Origin: Algibacter miyuki
Lineage (GTDB): Bacteria; Bacteroidota; Bacteroidia; Flavobacteriales; Flavobacteriaceae
DNA: 64,000 bases
Direction: 5' to 3' (one strand)
Assembly: GCF_042427745.1 (NCBI RefSeq)
Contig: NZ_JBHMFA010000004.1
In this document: positions 59,789-64,000 of the stretch, one piece after another
Position numbering within the stretch: position 1 is the stretch's first letter
Layout of the letters: each line of letters opens with the position of its first letter
Translations under genes and position numbers: made by a program
Notes under the pieces: generated by a model
Database searches by the model: none
Seen by the model: the letters and a program-made list of their open reading frames with translations, nothing else
What the model was told of the DNA's origin: nothing

Positions 59789-61069
59789 ATGTCATTTCAA
59801 TCTTTAGGCTTATCCGAAGCCTTGCTAAAAGCGATTAGCAAAAAAGGATACACTACCCCAAGTCCAATTCAAGAAAAAGCCATTCCTCCAGTTTTAGAGG
59901 GGCACGATGTTTTAGCTTCGGCACAAACAGGAACAGGGAAAACAGCAGGTTTTACATTACCGCTTTTACATATTTTATCTGAAAATCCGAAGGATAAATT
60001 CAGACCAATTCGTGCTTTAATTTTAACACCAACACGTGAGTTAGCAGCGCAAGTTTATGCGAATGTTAGAGAATATAGTGAGTTTTTAAATTTACGTAGT
60101 GCAGTTATTTTTGGTGGTGTAAACCAGAAACCACAAGTAGCAACGCTTCGTCAAGGTATTGATGTTTTAGTAGCCACTCCGGGACGTTTATTAGATTTAC
60201 AAAACCAAGGATTATTGTCACTTAAACGTGTCGAAATTTTTGTTTTAGATGAAGCTGATAGAATGCTTGATATGGGGTTTTTACGCGACATCGAAAAGGT
60301 TATTAAATCGATGCCAGAAAAACGCCAAAACTTAATGTTTTCGGCCACGTTTTCTAAAGATATTAAAAAATTAGCGCATGGGATTTTAAATAACCCGGTG
60401 CAGGTGGAAGCCACACCAGAAAATACAGCAGTTGAAGCGATTACTCAAAAAGTATATCGTGTGGCTAAAGGTTTAAAAACGCCATTAATTATTAAGTTAA
60501 TTTCTGATGGAAACTGGAAACAAGTTTTAGTTTTTGGACGTACTAAACATGGGGCTAATAAACTATGTGAAAAACTGGATAAAGCGGGTATTTCGGCGGC
60601 AGCTATTCATGGAAATAAAAGTCAAGGAGCTCGTACAAAAGCGTTAGCCGGTTTTAAAAGTGGACGCATTCGTGTGTTAGTAGCTACTGATATTGCAGCG
60701 CGTGGATTGGATATTCCATTATTACCACATGTTATCAATTTTGAAATTCCAAATATTCCTGAAGATTACGTTCACCGTATTGGTAGAACAGGTAGAGCAG
60801 GGGCAAATGGAGTCGCATTATCCTTGGTAAGTGCAGATGAAACAACGTTTTTAAGAGATATTGAAAAGCTTATAGGTAATAAACTTCCGGTTGAAGTATT
60901 GGAAGGTTTTGAACCAGATCCAAATGCGTCTACGCAACCAATTAAGCAAGGGCAAGGTCGCCAGAACAGAAATTCTAGACCGTCTAATAAATCAGGGAAT
61001 TCTAGTAAAAGCTCTAATAAAAGTAGTAATTCTAGAAGACCAAAACGTAGTACTGATAGACGTAAATAA
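59789..61069 (+). CDS. DEAD-box RNA helicase, RhlE-like
   Basis: The 426-residue ATPase remodels RNA, often in ribosome assembly or cold adaptation. Motifs run in order: Q motif SPIQEKAIPP, I AQTGTGKT, Ia PTRELAAQ, II DEAD, III SAT, then RVLVATDIAARGLDI and VI HRIGRTGRAG, with a low-complexity basic Ser/Asn/Arg tail of about 50 residues for RNA binding. It is followed four bases later by a small gene, so three genes form one operon. Confidence 0.95.
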   Translation: MSFQSLGLSEALLKAISKKGYTTPSPIQEKAIPPVLEGHDVLASAQTGTGKTAGFTLPLLHILSENPKDKFRPIRALILTPTRELAAQVYANVREYSEFLNLRSAVIFGGVNQKPQVATLRQGIDVLVATPGRLLDLQNQGLLSLKRVEIFVLDEADRMLDMGFLRDIEKVIKSMPEKRQNLMFSATFSKDIKKLAHGILNNPVQVEATPENTAVEAITQKVYRVAKGLKTPLIIKLISDGNWKQVLVFGRTKHGANKLCEKLDKAGISAAAIHGNKSQGARTKALAGFKSGRIRVLVATDIAARGLDIPLLPHVINFEIPNIPEDYVHRIGRTGRAGANGVALSLVSADETTFLRDIEKLIGNKLPVEVLEGFEPDPNASTQPIKQGQGRQNRNSRPSNKSGNSSKSSNKSSNSRRPKRSTDRRK

Positions 61070-61072
61070 AAG

Positions 61073-61297
61073 ATGCAACAAATTTTAAAAGATAAAATTA
61101 TTGAAGTTTGCGATAAAAAAATAGCTGCAAAAGGAGACGCCGTTGGTGTTTCCTTTTATGCTTTTTTTAAAAACAAAAATGATAATCCAGAATTGTTATT
61201 GGAAGCTGCCACTTGGTGGATTGAAACCCATAAACTAGATCATTTTGAAAAAGCAGTAAAAATAAAAGCACTAGTACATGGAATCTCAGCCAAATAA
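61073..61297 (+). CDS. DUF6500-type small protein
   Basis: The 74-residue soluble protein begins MQQILKDKIIEVCDKKIAAK, with LLEAATWWIETHKLDHFEKA. This matches a small uncharacterised family often annotated DUF6500. It overlaps the next gene by 20 bases and follows the helicase by three, so the three are co-transcribed. Function is unknown. Confidence 0.7.
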   Translation: MQQILKDKIIEVCDKKIAAKGDAVGVSFYAFFKNKNDNPELLLEAATWWIETHKLDHFEKAVKIKALVHGISAK

Positions 61298-61505
61298 CCC
61301 GTTACACGGTATCAAATTAGAACAAATTATCAACGATTTGGTGGCGCATTATGGATGGGAATACATGGGGTATAATATTAAAATTAAATGTTTTACAGAT
61401 AATCCTTCGGTGAAATCTAGTTTAAAATTTTTACGCCGCATGCCTTGGGCACGGACTAAAGTAGAAAACATGTATTTAAAGATGCTAAAAAATAATAAGC
61501 GTTAA
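61278..61505 (+). CDS. VF530-type (DUF2132) DNA-binding-like protein
   Basis: The 75-residue protein has NPLHGIKLEQIINDLVAHYG, WEYMGYNIKIKCFTDNPSVK and SSLKFLRRMPWARTKVENMY, the VF530 pattern. The family has a DNA-binding-like fold, but its physiological role is not established. It overlaps the DUF6500-type gene by 20 bases and ends the operon that starts with the helicase. Confidence 0.85.
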   Translation: MESQPNNPLHGIKLEQIINDLVAHYGWEYMGYNIKIKCFTDNPSVKSSLKFLRRMPWARTKVENMYLKMLKNNKR

Positions 61506-61595
61506 CTATTTGTTGTTTTCGCGTTTTACCTTTTTAAGGTAGTATCAATAAATCTCGATATTTATTGAGTTTAAATGAGTTAGCCTATATCAGGA

Positions 61596-63806
61596 TTATA
61601 CATTCAAATATTTAAATATCATTTTTTTTAACTCGTACTTTTCAACGGGTTTGGTTAAAATATCTTGCATTTTAGCTTGGTTGCATTTTTCTAAAATCTC
61701 ATCTTTACTTAAAGCAGTACAAGCAATAATTGGGGTTTTTTTGGTTATTTTTTTAATTTCTAAACTGGTTTGGTAGCCATTGATTTCAGGCATGTTGATG
61801 TCCATTAAAACTAAATCATAAGCTTTGTTTTTAATAGCTTCTATGGCTAAAAAACCGTTTTCAGCAATATCACATTCTACCCCTAATGATTGTACACTTT
61901 TTTTTGTAACCATTAAGTTTATTTTGTTATCATCTACATATAAAACCCGTTTCGATTTACTAATTTCTTTAAGTTCCGTAATGTTAACTGCGGTTTTATC
62001 GTCTTCTAAAGCAGCAGCATGAATACTGAACGAAACTTCTTGATGACCATTTTTGTTTTTACTGAATATCAAACTTGAATTAAAAAAAGACAACAGATTA
62101 TTACACAAAATTAGACCTATGCTTAGTCCTTTTTGACTATCATTACACGCTATATTTATATCTTTATTCTCGATGCAATTAATCGCTTTTTGACTTATAC
62201 CTGTGCCATCATTAACGATACGGAAATTTATTAGGGATCTACTGTTTTCTAAAACAACTTCTGTAACAATAAATCGTACAAAGTGAGCGCCTTGGGCTTC
62301 TACAGCATTTTTAAAAAGGTTTTTTAAAACTAAAGTCAATTTACCTTCATCTAAATCAAAACGATTGTTTTTTAGTGCTATTTCTTCAAGTAACTCTACC
62401 TCATTAATAATAGTTAATGAATTAAAATATGTAATGATATAATTTAGTAAGTTGTTAAGTTGAATAGGTGCGTTATTCAGAGTTACTTTGGCGTCAAAAA
62501 AGTTTAATCTAGAATATTGTAAAGAATTATCTAAGGCATGCCTTAAACTTATAAAAGCTAGATTTATTTGTAATAGATACTCTTTTTTTACAGAACTTTT
62601 TTGTTCCTTTAAATAAAGGGGGAAAAGTTCCTGTAAGGCGTAAAGTGGCGTTCTCATTTCGTGACTAACAATGCCTAAAAAATGATCGCGGTTGGTTTGC
62701 ATTATTCTTAAAGAGGTGACTGTTTTTTGAATTCTTGCTTTAGAATAAATGTAGTAGGCTAAAAATAAAGCAAGGATGCATAAAATAGTAATTAAAAGAT
62801 AATTTGTTTTTTTTACTAAATTGTTTTCTTTTATGTGGTTTTTATTTATGAGTTGAATTTTTTCAATTTCAGCCTCGTTTTTAATGGCTTGTTGCAAAAA
62901 ATCATAACTAATGGTGAGCTTTTCTTTTAAAGAGGAATGAGTTTTTTGAGCAAAAAAGAAAGTCTTGTTCAAGTAAAATTCAATAGAATCTTGGTTTTTT
63001 GGATCATTAATAAAACTTCTTGCCTTGTAATAGCTAATCCTGCTTTTGTTTTCATACAAACGAGGGTTATTCCAAAATATGGACTCTAAATTTTCGTTAT
63101 TTAATACATCTAAAATTTTTAGAGCCTCATCTACATCTTCGCCTTTTTCTAATAAGGCAAAAGCGAGATACATTTTATAACTGTATAAATGAGATTCTTG
63201 AAATATATATTTATCCCCATTATCCGCTTGTAAATTTTCTGGTTGAATGAAATCATTTATAGCTTGACGGGCTAAATCAATTAATGGGTCATATTTTTTT
63301 TGATTATATAATGCTATAATTTCAGTTTCATAAATGTAAAACTTGCGTTGTTTTCCGTTTTTAGTATCTAAATTTTTTGCTATTTCTACTGCTTCGGCAT
63401 ACTTTGAAAAATTATTAGAAATAGCATATGAATACGCTAAGAGGTTATAAGATCTGCACAAAGCAATACTGTCGTTTAATACTTGGTAACGCTCTATGGC
63501 TTTAAGGATGTGATCTGCAGCCTTGTCAAAACTACTTTGTTGTATTTCGATTAGGCCAAGCATGTGCTCGGTTTCTGCAAGGTAACTTGGTAATTTATGC
63601 TTTTTAGCATACTCTTTTATTCTATTAACCGACCTTAAGGATTTATAATGGTGATTATAAGCCATTTGAATATAGGCCTCGCCTCTTATAGAGTCTAAGT
63701 AAGTTGTGTTTTCACTTTGAGAAAAGCTAAGTGAAAAGGCGAATAATATTAAATAATTTAAGTGAGACCTAATATTTTTAAGAGCAGAATTAATCAAAAA
63801 AAGCAT
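61596..63806 (-). CDS. Hybrid histidine kinase with periplasmic TPR sensor and C-terminal receiver
   Basis: The 736-residue protein has a signal/anchor at the N-terminus, TPR-like helical repeats to about residue 310, one membrane segment (LLITILCILALFLAYYIY, about 333-350), HisKA with the phospho-His in FLGIVSHEMRTPLYALQ, a HATPase domain with the N box in LVLKNLFKNAVEAQGA, and a receiver domain with VLYVDDNKINLM and the Asp in LVLMDINMPEINGYQ. There is no DNA-binding domain, so a separate output protein is expected. It is a single gene read from the right, on the opposite strand to the helicase operon. Confidence 0.9.
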   Translation of the reverse strand: MLFLINSALKNIRSHLNYLILFAFSLSFSQSENTTYLDSIRGEAYIQMAYNHHYKSLRSVNRIKEYAKKHKLPSYLAETEHMLGLIEIQQSSFDKAADHILKAIERYQVLNDSIALCRSYNLLAYSYAISNNFSKYAEAVEIAKNLDTKNGKQRKFYIYETEIIALYNQKKYDPLIDLARQAINDFIQPENLQADNGDKYIFQESHLYSYKMYLAFALLEKGEDVDEALKILDVLNNENLESIFWNNPRLYENKSRISYYKARSFINDPKNQDSIEFYLNKTFFFAQKTHSSLKEKLTISYDFLQQAIKNEAEIEKIQLINKNHIKENNLVKKTNYLLITILCILALFLAYYIYSKARIQKTVTSLRIMQTNRDHFLGIVSHEMRTPLYALQELFPLYLKEQKSSVKKEYLLQINLAFISLRHALDNSLQYSRLNFFDAKVTLNNAPIQLNNLLNYIITYFNSLTIINEVELLEEIALKNNRFDLDEGKLTLVLKNLFKNAVEAQGAHFVRFIVTEVVLENSRSLINFRIVNDGTGISQKAINCIENKDINIACNDSQKGLSIGLILCNNLLSFFNSSLIFSKNKNGHQEVSFSIHAAALEDDKTAVNITELKEISKSKRVLYVDDNKINLMVTKKSVQSLGVECDIAENGFLAIEAIKNKAYDLVLMDINMPEINGYQTSLEIKKITKKTPIIACTALSKDEILEKCNQAKMQDILTKPVEKYELKKMIFKYLNV

Positions 63807-63938
63807 ATAATCGTTTGTATATCATTGCTAAAATACAAATGATTATAAAACCTGATAATATTTCAATTAATAATTTGCTAGTTTTTTTATAGAAATCAAA
63901 ATTTAAAACGATGAAGGTGCTGCATTCAAGGTTCTAAC

Positions 63939-63960
63939 GCAACAAACGTTGCTTTTTTTT
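63939..63960 (+). terminator. Plus-strand intrinsic terminator without an upstream plus-strand gene
   Basis: GCAAC-AAAC-GTTGC followed by eight or more T. The nearest sequence to the left on the plus strand is antisense to the histidine kinase gene, so no coding gene here ends at it. It may terminate a small RNA or antisense transcript starting in 63807-63935, but no TAnnTTTG promoter was found there. The rest of the window's right edge shows nothing else. Confidence 0.45.
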
Positions 63961-64000
63961 GTTAGCTACTAAGCTACATTTTTAAGTTCAGAATCCATAA

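Overview
The window looks like chromosomal DNA of a marine-type member of the Flavobacteriaceae (Bacteroidota). Base composition is low-GC. Several genes carry the family's -7 promoter element TAnnTTTG (often TACCTTTGC). Lipoproteins have Bacteroidota-type signal sequences ending in SC followed by Ser/Asp-rich stretches. Marker genes fit: a gliding-motility GldF/GldG homologue, TonB receptors with a carboxypeptidase-regulatory-like N-terminal domain, a VC_2705-type Na+ symporter pair, ribosomal protein bTHX, and a tmRNA tagging with GENNYALAA. No tRNA, rRNA, insertion sequence, prophage or CRISPR array was seen.

Layout. 1-5.7 kb: the 3' part of a very long coiled-coil protein with a 318-bp tandem repeat, then a lipoprotein, a membrane protein and a NarL-type kinase/regulator pair. 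5.7-11.5 kb: a probable zinc-uptake locus (small His/Cys protein, ZnuD-like TonB receptor, two His-rich DUF4625-type lipoproteins, Fur-family repressor) with matching palindromes in front of its first and last genes, a fragment of an ECF sigma gene on one side and a decayed lipoprotein on the other. 11.9-12.3 kb: ssrA. 12.6-14.6 kb: a saccharopine-dehydrogenase-like enzyme and a short-chain dehydrogenase. 14.9-19.2 kb: a minus-strand block of membrane proteins around a small winged-helix regulator; two of its transcription starts share a 23-bp palindromic box. 19.3-24.1 kb: kdsA and typA.

24.4-33.6 kb is a surface-polysaccharide locus: two related Wzx-type flippases, FdtA- and FdtB-like enzymes for a dTDP-3-amino-3,6-dideoxyhexose, a GNAT-type acyltransferase and four glycosyltransferases on alternating strands. 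No polymerase, initiating transferase or rmlA/rmlB is in the window. 33.8-45.9 kb holds ftsE, a 1012-residue TPR protein with a beta-barrel partner, dnaN, a single-ORF GldF-GldG fusion, a SAM hydrolase-type protein and phoH. 46-64 kb is mostly housekeeping and transport (purC, AGCS symporter, DUF4212/SSS symporter, yaaA, bTHX, M1 peptidase, DEAD-box helicase, a TPR hybrid histidine kinase) plus an odd cytidylyltransferase/GHMP-kinase-like fusion.

The most unusual signals are: (1) four copies of a structured intergenic repeat, whose terminal helix in one divergent copy shows a compensatory two-base-pair change; (2) the two-site ACTTTG-N5-CAAAGT regulon; (3) the zinc-type operator pair; (4) the two gene fusions. 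All are read by eye; no alignment or database search was run.
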